Below, one piece after another: positions 46,682 through 56,744 of a DNA stretch of 64,000 nt (its first letter is position 1; each line of letters begins with the position of its first letter). Under the pieces are notes generated by a model that saw only the letters and a list, made by a program, of their open reading frames with translations, was not told where the DNA came from and did no database searches. The stretch spans positions 12,978,229 through 13,042,228 of the forward strand of contig OZ025282.1 in assembly GCA_964019165.1 (NCBI GenBank). Reading direction: 5' to 3'. The translations under genes and the position numbers were made by a program. Source of the stretch: Mastigias papua. Its lineage: Eukaryota > Cnidaria > Scyphozoa > Rhizostomeae > Mastigiidae.

Positions 46682-46825
46682 CATTAATCCCGAAAAATTT
46701 CGGACAGTAAAATTTTGGACGTTTTATTTTCGGACAGAAAATTTCGGACCAAAATTTGAAGATTTCGGACTATTTCGGACAAAAATTTCGGACAAAGCGT
46801 GCCAGATGAAAAGCGATTTCGGACA
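46682..46825 (+). repeat. Left TIR and subterminal ATTTCGGAC array
   Basis: After the ~45-bp TIR come repeated ATTTCGGAC words spaced 10-20 bp apart, likely transposase binding sites. The inverse array is at 49543-49687. Confidence 0.75.
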
Positions 46826-46944
46826 AATGTCTTAATTAACAATTTAGGTTTTCGAAATAACATAAAAATAACATCTCCAATAAAGCATTATAAATAGTGA
46901 TAAAATATCAGTGTGATTGCACTTATGTAGTCTTATTATGTGTT

Positions 46945-48416
46945 CTACTCATCTGAATCAAGATCGAGGAAAGAATCTTCAGGTTCAATGTTTGATGCAA
47001 TTGCAGCTGTAATTCCAGAAACATCGAAGCCCTTTTGCATCAGATCTGACTGGTTTCTCAAATGATCATATAACCCAATCAACCACCTTGCATGGACTGC
47101 TTTCAAGACAGATAATGTTGTCTTTATTTCAATTGAATAAACATCAACCCCTGCATTGATCTGCTGCGTAATTTCCTTGGCATACCACTCCTCAAATTTT
47201 GTTGTTAAGAATTTCTTGGCAACTCCATTAATGGCAAGGTCGAGTGGCTGAAAATGATGTGTCATATTTGCAGGGACAAATACCACTTCGCATGAATTTT
47301 GTTCCATCAAGTGTAATACCATCTCTGTTTTGTGAGCTCTGAACACATCAAAGATCAGAAGAGCCTTCTGATATGCTACCAAACCGTGCTCCACTTTTTT
47401 TGATGCAATCAATGGAAAGATCACCTCTTGCAAGAGCTCAATGACTTTTCCTCATTACTCCAATGATTCTCTGTGTAACATACATTGAATCCATCAGGAA
47501 ATTCTATTTCTCGTGGAAGACAACGCGCTGTTTTTCCCTGATATATCAGTTGCATTGGTAGAAATATCCCCTATTTCGTTACTGTGAAGGTTCCAGTAAT
47601 TTGCTTCTTCTTACCCTTGCTAATAAGGGGAACACTCTTTGCTCCACGTTGGTGCAGTGTGTGATTTGGAGAGCAAATATATGACAATGGAGTCTGGTCA
47701 AAATTCATGATGAGATCATCATGAATATCATGCTTAGATTGCGCAGCTTTTATTTTACGTTGAAAGTCTAGTTTTACCTCGCTTATAATCCCTGGGGCAA
47801 CTGGAAGTTTTGATATTGTGGCCCATCTACGGGTCATCTTCTTTCCTTCCTTTTCCATCCTGTAGAGTACATTTTTTCCCCAGTCACTGTTAAGGCTCAA
47901 ATAACCCCCATACTCGATCAAAATGCTGCGATCAATGGCAATTACAACTCCCTTTGCAATTGAGTTAATAACAGAAGCAGTTACTGGTGCTCCTTTGAGA
48001 CGTAATGCTTCAACCAAAGTTATTGTTTTTTTCATTAGGTCTTCGGGCATCAATGCAGGCCGACCTCTTTTCCGGCTGCTTATTGTGCTTGGAAGCTGTC
48101 CCGTTCTTTTCTGAGCACTTTGTGCTGCCTTTTTAAAGTCACTGATTGACTGCTTAGTTAAATGAGGGTATTTCTCCTTATGTTTTTGCAGAGTTTCTGC
48201 AACACCATGAACTGTTGCAAAGCTTCCAATTTCCACTTTCTCTTCACCAGTCCAACGTCTATATTTCCCTCGTTTACTGCCCTTTCCTTCTGCTTCTTTT
48301 AGTTGATGCACTACTTGCTGTTTTTCGGTCTCAGTCGCCAAACTCAGAAACTCACTTTTCTGAAGCTCTTCAGATGGTTTCTTTTCAGCCTGTTTGAAGT
48401 ACTTCAAGAGAAACAT
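46945..48416 (-). pseudogene. Pogo-like DDD transposase, one stop and one frameshift
   Basis: The N-terminal frame (48416-47571) starts MFLLKYFKQAEKK, has an HTH-bearing region (residues 50-120) with KRGRPALM, then NDSWGK-like text and the first catalytic Asp in LIMNFDQTPLSYI (Asp240). A TAG at 47571-47573 follows FTVTK; the same frame then reads PMQLIYQGKTARCLP and NHWSNEEK before a one-base shift near 47440. The last frame (47433-46945) holds ALLIFDVFRAHKT (second Asp) and HHFQPLDLAING (third, Asp), giving a DDD triad as in pogo/Tigger-type elements. The acidic end is EPEDSFLDLDSDE. With two lesions only, it is a recently dead copy. Confidence 0.82.
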
Positions 48417-48871
48417 TTTTGCTGCTGTATTCTGACTGGCTGCTTACTAACCTTACAAAAGGCAATGTTTCTATCGCATGCATAAATCTCAAGATTTAAG
48501 ATCTAATCTACATGATATTTCCGCGGGAACCCTGAACGGATATCTGTTAGCTCAAGGTGGACAGGTGAGCACCAATAGATGGCTCATTGGAAATACCAGA
48601 CCAATTAGAGCATTGACATTTGCAGAAACTGAATTATTTTTGTGCCATAAGGATGTGCTGTGCTGTTGGTCCATAATTTTAGTATGATGTATCAGAAGTC
48701 TGTTTACGTTCAGTTAAATCGTTTGATACCTAATTCGCAACAGAATTTACTACACTTGGGCAGTCAGTGTTTGACGATCTTTGAAATTCCCTGAGGTAGA
48801 CCACCTTGGCAGCTTCGACTCGGATAACTTTGCTTATAGAATTGAAAGGGTTTTACCTGAAGAGCTAGAAA

Positions 48872-49447
48872 ATGCAATCCAGTTTTCAGAAAGTTATTGG
48901 CTGCAGAGGATGGCACGTGTACGGGAAAAATGTCTGGACCAACCCTAAACGAGGAGATAAACTTTTTGCAGTTAAAGAGAAAAATCCACAAGCCTTGACT
49001 GTAGACCCATATTCAATTGCATGGATGTTGAAAAGAGTGGTCAAACTATCACCAGAAGTAGCTTGCCACATTCCACAGGAGATTTCACATTTTATTTGGT
49101 TTTTCCTGGAACGCGGGGGAACAGTCAACGGTGAAGTTCTAGATGGAAAATGTCGCAGGTCTCCTATTGCCAATGGTGGTTTAGAAATCATCTTAAAGGT
49201 TTCTTTTTGTATTTCTGATTTGAAACGAAGATATTTAGAAAGGCTTATGGAATTGATTAGTAAAATCTATGATGCTTCTGAAGGTGAATTTGAGGAATTC
49301 CTGGAAGCTAATCTAGACTCACAAGAAAGTGATTCGGATGATTTAGGAGAACCTGGACCTATGATTATGATAGATGATGAGTGTAATCATACTGAAGATG
49401 ACTCGCCTGTTACGAAAAATCCAGATGTACTCATAATTGATGACTGA
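48872..49447 (+). CDS. HIRAN-like accessory protein of the pogo-like element, 191 residues
   Basis: The open frame has GCRGWHVYGKNVW (10-22), VACHIPQEISHFIWFFLERG (63-82) and GGLEIILKVSF (102-112). That pattern matches the HIRAN-like domain seen in many transposon-linked animal proteins; HIRAN in HLTF/Rad5 binds DNA ends. The C-terminus is acidic with two SUMO-interaction-like motifs, MIMIDDE (164-170) and VLIIDD (186-191, the very end). It is transcribed away from the transposase. The true start may be upstream: coding-like text from 48478 (TRPIRALTFAETELF) is in broken frames, so the first ATG chosen here may give a truncated product. DNA-end or SUMO roles are inference. Confidence 0.6.
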   Translation: MQSSFQKVIGCRGWHVYGKNVWTNPKRGDKLFAVKEKNPQALTVDPYSIAWMLKRVVKLSPEVACHIPQEISHFIWFFLERGGTVNGEVLDGKCRRSPIANGGLEIILKVSFCISDLKRRYLERLMELISKIYDASEGEFEEFLEANLDSQESDSDDLGEPGPMIMIDDECNHTEDDSPVTKNPDVLIIDD

Positions 49448-49542
49448 GAAACATAACGTAAATTGTTCGCTTTTTCTGCTTTTTGTCTTTGCTTATTGTT
49501 GTGATTATATGGTAAAACTTTAGAAAGGTAAGCATTGAGCAC

Positions 49543-49687
49543 GGTAAAAACTTCGGACGGTAGAAATTTAGCACGGTAAAAATTTCGGACGGTAAAATTT
49601 TCGGATGGTAAAAATTTCGGACGGTAGAATTTTCGGACTCCATCTTAGTCCGAAAATTTTACCGTCCGAAATTTTTCGGAATTAATG
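49543..49687 (-). repeat. Right TIR and subterminal array of the pogo-like element
   Basis: It contains ATTTCGGACGGTA words, and near 49620-49680 an inverted pair (TTTCGGAC / GTCCGAAA) that can form a hairpin around CTCCATCTTA. The end mirrors 46682. Confidence 0.75.
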
Positions 49688-49699
49688 TACTTTCACTTA

Positions 49700-49796
49700 T
49701 GATAGGGCTCACCAACTCTTCCACCTGCCCACACATTCTACATTCACTTTCTTCTTGTTTCTTGTCGAACTTTGCTTTAAATAACATCAGTTCGTA
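49700..49796 (-). pseudogene. RLE-type LINE zinc region, 5' half of the split copy
   Basis: The minus strand reads FKAKFDKKQEESECRMCG, the CCHC entry after the RT. The reading direction leads into the pogo-like insertion, and the endonuclease resumes at 46640. Confidence 0.5.
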
Positions 49797-49989
49797 TTGA
49801 ATGTTCCTCTACTGCCACTATCATTGATTCTGTCCCTCTTTTCGTTGAGTCCTGTATTTCTAAGCCAACCCCATCTATTATTGCCAACAACGTTTTCGGT
49901 CTGTTTTAATAACTTTCCATGCAATGCTTTTCCTTCCAAGCATGACATCTGTCCTTGTTTTTCCGCTGCTTATTCTCATCTTGTTGTTA

Positions 49990-51190
49990 TTATTATTTTT
50001 ATTCGAAACCTCTATACTGGCTGTCATACCTCCATTATCACTTCAGAGGTCAACTCTCCCTTTCTTTATGTAGGTCGCATGGTTCTCCAGGGTGATTGTT
50101 TTAATCCTTTATTATTGAACCTCTGTTTTAAGAGATCCGTTCAGCACATCAATGTGCAAAGATATAGTCAATTTGGACCCTCTACTTGGTATTGTCCTCG
50201 CTCTTCTTTTGTGATTTTCCACTTGTTTCAGTTTGCTGATGATGCTGCTGTAAGTAGTTGTCAGGAACAAGAGAATTAAATCCTCCTAAATCGGTTTTGT
50301 ATCTGGTGTATATAGGCAGGAATGCAAATACAAGTAGATAAATTTGTCACATTCAGTATTGGAAAATGTTCAACCAAATCTGGACAATTTCATCCAAAGT
50401 TCATAACTGACGGCAGATTTATCCCTACTGTTAAGACTGGAGAATCTTTTCGATACCTTGGACGTCATTTTGTCTGTAATATGTCAAATAATACTCATTC
50501 ATCTGAACTATTCCAATTAACTAACTCCATCCGTACAGATATAGATCTTCTGCCTCTGCTCCCGAAAAGTAAGATCCTTGTTAGAACAGGTATCTACTCT
50601 TCAAACTGTCTTCTCAATTCACTGTTGCTAATCTTCCTAAATCTTGGGTGTGTGAGCATTTGGATAATGCTGTTGGTAAATACATTCGTATATGGCTGGA
50701 ACTTCCAATCTCTGCTACTCTAAGGTATATGACTCTTCCTTAAATGGAATCGGTTTTGAATGTCCCATTTCCTTTCACTAAATTTGCTCAATGTAAGACC
50801 GTCCTACGTAATGTTCTTAAAAACCCTCAAAATAAAGATATAAAGGAATTCTAGAAATTTACATCAAGCCTCACTAATATTCAATATATTTGTATAGGAA
50901 CACTAAGGAGGTCATAGAAACCATTCATGATTGGCATGAAGACCTATTCAAATACCACCTGATTTCTTAAGGTTCCTGTTTCTCCAATAAACTTGAAAAT
51001 TCTTTATCTAAAGTAAAATCTGTTTGGTCGTTAGTTGAACGAAATCTGACTAAGAATTGGTGTTATATTGATCAATGTATCACGTATTATTTTGTCCTTT
51101 AATTATTTCATGTATTGTATGTTTGTGGGAAGCCTCCTGTAAACTAGCTTACCGAGCGATGTCTGCAGTGTATTAAAGGTTTTTTCAAAG
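49990..51190 (+). pseudogene. RLE-type LINE reverse transcriptase on the + strand
   Basis: The RT fragment has VLQGDCFNPLLLNLCF (about 50080-50130) and the catalytic FQFADDAAV (about 50227-50253). The next frame (50322-50723) reads GMQIQVDKFVTFSIGKCSTK and TGESFRYLGRHFV. The downstream thumb and C-terminal text is recognisable only in shifts. It resembles NeSL/R2-like RTs and lies head-to-head with the minus-strand copy at 49.7/46.6 kb. A low-complexity TTATTATTATTA run lies near 51200. Confidence 0.65.
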
Positions 51191-51525
51191 TTTCAATTAG
51201 TATTATTATTATTATTTTTCTGGTAGTTATTTTTACATCTATAATGATAGTATCAAACAACTGTAAAGTACATAGAATACTGGGGTTTGTGGTATTATGT
51301 AGATAATGTTAAAAAATTAAATAGAATTTCGACTGCCCAGAGACATTTTTAAGAAACTTTGAAGAACTTTCCGAGTATGCCCAAAAATGAAATATTGCAT
51401 GAAATGCTGTATTAGTTACTCAATCGCATCACAGCTGAGAGGAAAAATCAGCTTTTGATTTCAATCGAATTTCATCAAACATCACGTTTGAAATCTTTGA
51501 GGATCCAACTTAGATGGCAATATGC

Positions 51526-52483
51526 ATACTCACTATCATCATCCAGTGTCCTGCCTAAGGGCGTTGACGATCAGGTCGTGCCACTCCTGCCTATTTCGTG
51601 TCCTTTGTAGTACGTCTGTTCGGGATTTTTCCTGTAGCCACCGGGTTATGCTGTCAAGTAGCTTCTCTCGTTGCCTTCCTCTACTTTTCCTTCCTTCTAT
51701 TTTACATGTCATGATTTAATGCTCCAGCTTTTCTTTTCTCATATAGTGACCAAAAAATTCTGCTTGTTTCTTTCTTATTTTCTTTAATAGATTTCTTTCT
51801 CTATTTGCATCTTGTAAAGCCTTATCGTTTGTCACTCTGGCTGTGTATGGTATTCTGAGCATGCGTCTGATAAACTACGTTTCTGTTGCCTCTATTTTCT
51901 TCTTTATCTGCTTCGTAATTGTCCATGCTTCAGATCCATACGTTAGAACGGGTTGAACATAACATTGTAGTATTCTTTTTCTTACAGTTATTGATATTCT
52001 TGGGTTGGTTAAAGAGGTGTCCAATTTCTTGAATGTAGTTTTAGCTTGGCCACATCTGATTTTCACTTCTTCTATACACGTACTATCTGATGTTATCATC
52101 GACCCAAGGTACTTAAATTGAGAAACCTGCTTCAGTGGATTACCTTGTATAGTGATATGACAGTTGGGTACATCTTTCTTTTTGGATACAGTCATAACGT
52201 CTGTTTTCTTTGTATTATAATTCACAAAACCCATGAAATATCGGATGCAGTTGACCTGTCTTAGATAAATTAGTTTCATTTTGTCTAATTCTGCCTGCAG
52301 TGCAGGTTTCCACCATTTAAATAGATATTGAAAGAGTTTTAGGACATGTATAATCAATCGACGGAAAACAAGAAGATCGCTATTGTGTAAGCAGTAAGAG
52401 AAATGAAAATGAAGACATAGATTGCTAGCAGCTGTGATGCCATAATTGAAACCAAGTTCTTTTTGAATGTTTGTTGACCTCAC
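51526..52483 (-). pseudogene. LINE ORF2 3' end (RTE/CR1-like)
   Basis: The open part (52483-51875) has FKYLGSMITSDSTCIEEVKI and RILQCYVQPVLTYGSEAWTI, the thumb and C-terminal blocks of many animal LINE RTs. It continues after one stop with RRMLRIPYTARVTND and LDSITRWLQEKSRTDV, ending near 51530 beside TGATGATAG. The 5' RT core is absent, so it is a 5'-truncated insert. Confidence 0.75.
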
Positions 52484-53116
52484 ATCTCACGAATATGCAG
52501 ACCTAGTTTGATACATTTTATAAGTGTAATCTTTCAATCTTTATTTTTATATGCTTATTATCATTTTGGAGTCCACTATTACCTCATGAGATTTGATGCA
52601 TATTGCTGCATTTGATGCATTTCATCTCCGTATTTATAAAAGCCTTCTCATTCATAAGGATAGGCTTAATCTTAATTCACAGCAGTCTTATGTCCCGTCT
52701 TTCCTTTTGAAGTTGTTAGTTTGCTTTTATCCTACTACCATTCGTTTTTTTTTTCTTTAAAGTTTCTTCCCAAGTGTTTACAGTTTATGCGTCCATCTCA
52801 CATATTTATCTTGATTTCTCTTCCCAGTTGTTTACTACATATCCTATCTGCATCACTTTGTTCAAGTCTACTAGCACTTGCTACAGTTGGATTTTGTCTT
52901 TGTATTTATTCTATGTAAGCCCCAAGTTCACTGATACTCGCTCTCTAACTTATGTCGTCCTTGATTATTGACTGTCGAAAATTTAAATATCGAACCCTCT
53001 GTAAAGACGAAGGAAATGTCTCCTTTTTTGTCGCAATCCTTATGCTAAAGTTCCTTCTCAATCTTCGCACAAGATACTTTTTCATACACCTAAAGCATTT
53101 GTATTTGTTCTTGTAG

Positions 53117-53484
53117 TTATCACAAGGACAAGGCCATTTATTGTTAGCCCAAAAGATAACAGTACAATTTTTGTGACACTTGGGGAGAGTAAGACAGTTG
53201 AATGTTCAGCGCATTCGCAGAGCAGTGTTCACTTTCAACTGTTACGAATAGTCAAAGATTCATCTGAGAACGGAGGAGATGCAATCACAGTAGTAGAAAA
53301 GCCGACAGAGTATAACTATGACTCAAACATCAGGAAAGCCATATTTCATTTTAACAACATTTCTAATGACGACCTTGATGTATACACATGTATCGTTGGA
53401 AATTCGATAGGATATTCAACCGCTACATTTATTTTACGACAATCTCCGAGACCAGTGGTGCAGCGAAAGGATGGCCAAAAGTGA
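53117..53484 (+). CDS. Second immunoglobulin-like exon, host gene
   Basis: After the acceptor TTGTTCTTGTAG the frame, entered in phase 1, reads ITRTRPFIVSPKDNSTIFV, then the first Cys in KTVECSAH and the second in LDVYTCIVGNSIGYSTATF. An Ig-like domain is clear, though the core Trp is replaced (VHFQLLRI). It is open to TGA at 53482-53484 with no good donor, so it may be a terminal exon of a secreted form, or the donor (for example near 53457) is weak. Same strand and same entry phase as the exon at 32180 suggest one gene. It is FGFR-like in flavour, not proven. Confidence 0.7.
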
Positions 53485-53929
53485 TGCATCTGTATTCGTT
53501 CAGTGGTTTATTCCCTCTTGGACTTTCAATCAAAGTTGTGATTTTTTTACGTGATCCAGGACGATTTGTTTACTTAAATTGAAAAGATATTCCCTTTGCA
53601 AGTACTTTACATATTTGGAATGCATAACTATCGATTCAAATGTTGTGACAGCTATTTAGTATTCTTTTAAACTTCTCCCAGGTTGATTCTTAATTTTATT
53701 CATATTATTGTCTGAATGTGCTTTTAACATAAAGTTTGTTGATCATCATTGCAGAACCCAGAAACGCTATTAAATTGTTGTAACTTTTCAATTAATCTGA
53801 CTAAACATTTGTTACTTGATATTTTCTCACTCTGCATATGCTTACCCAATATGCTTGTATGTTCAACTTAGTCGATATCTGTAGAGTTCTATTTTAATTT
53901 TGTCCTGATTACAACAGTTTGTAGGTAAC

Positions 53930-54817
53930 GTTACCCTATGATGTCACACTGACGCACAGGGTACATTTTTTGTTTGTCTCTTCAATGAGCATATAAACGG
54001 TACTTTTGTACAGACGAGTGCAACTGTAAGTCATGTTCATAAAAATATGAGGCTCTAGCTTCTATATAACAAAAATAGAGCAGCTGTATGAACATTGGTT
54101 TTTGCTTAACATAGTACTAAAGAATTAGCCTCGTAATCATGAACTTGAATGTAGGAATTGAAAAACGGTCATAAGAGGCTGCATGTGGTCATAAAACTGT
54201 GCCATAAAATTTCTCGATGATTGGGGTGCGATAGCGAAAGAAGCGAAAATCATCGAAAAGAAGAAGGAAGTTAAGTTGTGGCGAAAGGGTCTTAACTTGT
54301 CGCATAGTGAAATCACAACTCTGTGTAGGATGTCTAAATCCTGTGCCGAAAGCATCTGCAAACAGTTTATGGAGTCAAAGCTATCCAAAACGGAGTTGCC
54401 AGCCTCCAGTACTAACTAGAAAGGAGAAGGATCACTTTCTAAGAAAGTTTAAGTCATGACAGGACAGAATCAGGGCCTCTGACTAGCCCAGAAAAGGCTC
54501 TGTGTGTAGTATCAAGAGCTCCTCAGAGGCCTAGATAATGCACACACTAGCAGATTCGATGGTGAAAATACATGGTATTCTATACAACATGTTATCAGTT
54601 CTAGTTCCCTTGACCACCTAAACATTCACTTTGAATTATGGAAAGATGCGGGAAATGATTATTTGACAAAATAAAGTGGACAAACCACGTTCTGTGGAAT
54701 ACAATGCAATGCATTACTAGGGTGGATGCTTGTTTTTAGCAACTATCAAAATATGTAGAGGAAAGTGGCTTTTTATCAGTTTTTTCTTAGTGTTGCAAGG
54801 ACTTTTGGCGACTATTG
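53930..54817 (+). mobile_element. Family A transposon, 5'-truncated
   Basis: It matches 2090-2870 and 60090-60900 (TTACCCTATGATGTCA, AAACGGTACTTTTGTACA, GACAAAATAAAGTGGACAAA) and finishes with the family right end GGACTTTTGGCGACTATTG, followed by TA. An internal deletion brings the right end close. Confidence 0.65.
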
Positions 54818-55149
54818 TAGGCCTGTTGAAATGTCTTGAAGGAAAAATGCGACACATTTTGAGCACGATATGAAGTAAGGCACTTGAGTCGAGAGTAGAA
54901 GAGGTCTATGAGCTGAAAATGAAGGTACAGGAGCTTAAATTGGAAGATGGAGAAGGTCAAATGGATATCAAAGCATGGAATAACAAAGTTGATAAGGAAG
55001 TCAAGAGATTTCATCCTTTCATGAGAGAATTGCGACAATCCGTTAAAGAAATTAAATAACACGAGAGAAGAGAGGAGGAACGAGAGCTTTTATCATAGAA
55101 ACGGAACCAATAGGAAATGAAAAAGAAACTGGAAAGAGAATGGTAAGTC

Positions 55150-55290
55150 TGTTGATACTACAGAGTACGGAAAAGCGGGAACATTCCTTTTTTCATACTA
55201 AAGCTTGTTTCTCCCGACACTCGTCAGAGTATGAAACATTGGATAATGATAGAAGGGTGAACTGAAATATGTAGCCAGATGCATTAAGTT
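55150..55290 (-). mobile_element. Penelope 3' UTR fragment inside the BEL relic
   Basis: It matches 42595-42735 (ACTCGTCAGAGTATGAAAC and flanks) and splits the BEL Gag text between KKKLERE and KLPKLV. Confidence 0.65.
55194..55233 (-). ncRNA. Hammerhead-like motif, third copy
   Basis: CATACT-CTGACGA-GTGTCGGGA-GAAACAAGCTTT-AGTATG. Stem I is perfect, but the base before GAAA is A, so stem II is poorer than in the copy at 42649. Confidence 0.35.
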
Positions 55291-56349
55291 ACCAAAATTA
55301 GTGACTTCAAAGTTCGAAGACACAAACTTAGTTTGCTTATGATTTTGGAATCAATTTAAGACCGAAATAGATGCAGCAAATGTAGATCCAATCGCTCTCC
55401 TATCACAAGAAGCTGCTTTTGCCGAAAGTGAGATTGACTGTAGAAACCCTACATTTTACACATGAAGGTTATGAGAGAGCAAAGAAAGTTTTAAAATCTA
55501 CATATCGTAAATCAAGTGAAATAATAAACCCATAAATGCAAAGCATAACAGTCTACCTGTTATCAAAAGGGAAAACACCGAGCATATTCGTGAATTCTAT
55601 GGGAAATTATTAATCGGTGTACAAGCCCTGGAATCAATGACAAAAGGGTTGACCCAACCAATCTTTGATAATCTTGAAGGGATTCGTGCAGAGTTTGTTT
55701 GAGCAGATAACAACTGGCAGGAATGGGGGCTTCCACAATTAGTGAATGCTATAAGAAAATGGACTGAGGGGAATCCTGTATCCCAATAAGGAATAGGGGG
55801 CGAGTACAAACCTGGGTGAAGTTTGCCGTGGTTCACAGAAACGTGAAAAGTTCTTTCAAGAAAGGCAAAGATGGAAAAACAGGTCATGTATTTACTGTAA
55901 AGGAGATGCCATAAATCCGCAGAGTGCAAAAAAATCGCAGAAATATGCTGGAGGAAAGAACATCTGAAGAAAGGGAAGCCATGTTTCATGTTTTTAGCTC
56001 AGCTAGTCGCAAAGCTGCCGAATGCAGAGTGAAAAGTAGGTGCCAAGAGTGTCCAGAATGTGGGGCAAGACAACACACGTCAATTTGTGACAAAACATCA
56101 GATCAGGTTTTGTTAGCGACAGGAGACCGAGGGGGGGGGGTAATGCATCCTATTGTGATAATTGTTGTTTATGGCGTACAATGCAGAGCCTTATTAGACA
56201 CTGGGCTTGTAGCTCATACATCTCTGAACAGCTGATAAACCTCCTTGGGAGAGACCAGTATTGAAACAAAGCAGACAGATAGGTATGATGCTAAGCACTT
56301 AAAGATAGCAGTGCGTGAAAGTCTGATGGTACAAAATCCAGAAATCCAG

Positions 56350-56690
56350 AATCCCCCGACACTCGTTAGAGTATCAAACGTCGGCTTGCGATCGAAAAGT
56401 GAACCGGAGTATATAACCAGATGCAGGTACACGTGGCATCATGAATAGTGCGTCTATTTGGCCCTATGATTGGCCAATTAGCACCTTTTCACCGTTGTTT
56501 ACTTGAAGAGTCCAATTGAGAAAATGAACTCTTTTTGACTGAATTTTGAGTTTTAATGTTATGTGATTCCAAAATACTTAGATGAAATCTTGCTTGCTCT
56601 ATTATCCGAAAGTTATCATCCGTATATGTTTTGCCGCATTCTGGATTTGTAACAAGATGTTGTACTATGGCCGAATCACTTTTCATTTTA
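56350..56690 (-). mobile_element. Penelope-like 3' fragment
   Basis: It matches the end of the GIY-YIG protein and UTR of 42660-43010 (CGTATATGTTTTGCCGCATTC, GGCCAATTAGCACC). The core of its ribozyme motif is mutated (CTAACGA). A scrap of family A end (GGACTTTTGGTGAGTATTG) follows at 56698-56716. Confidence 0.65.
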
Positions 56691-56744
56691 CAATTAAGGA
56701 CTTTTGGTGAGTATTGTATCTTTTCGGCGAGTACTGTCAAATTA

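Larger units (their letters stand above)
46682..49687. mobile_element. Pogo-like DNA transposon with HIRAN-like accessory gene
   Basis: The termini are CATTAATCCCGAAAAATTTC and the inverse of GAAATTTTTCGGAATTAATG, flanked by TA (46680-46681 and 49688-49689). Both ends carry runs of the word ATTTCGGAC (about eight on the left to 46825; about seven on the right from 49543). Two divergent genes fill it: a pogo/Tc1-superfamily transposase (-) and a HIRAN-like gene (+). It is inserted in an RLE-type LINE. Confidence 0.85.
54840..56345 (+). pseudogene. Decayed BEL/Pao Gag and protease
   Basis: In shifting + frames: a coiled coil (about 54890-55060), KLPKLVTSKFEDTNLV (55293 on), EHIREFYGKLLIGVQALESM, the Gag end NNWQEWGLPQLVNAIRKWTE, zinc-knuckle text, then CPECGARQHTSICDK and QCRALLDTG (protease) at 56059-56205. 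The order matches residues 100-500 of the intact BEL protein. Multiple stops and two Penelope fragments break it. LTRs and RT are absent. Confidence 0.7.

Noticed and set aside
49797..50040. Leucine- and serine-rich N-terminal part of a 160-residue + frame read as a membrane protein
   Set aside because: The hydrophobic stretch is a pyrimidine-rich strand opposite the minus-strand LINE piece; only the RT text from about 50080 is recognisable.
56360..56385. Fourth hammerhead motif in the Penelope fragment
   Set aside because: The core reads CTAACGA and the downstream stem I strand is missing.
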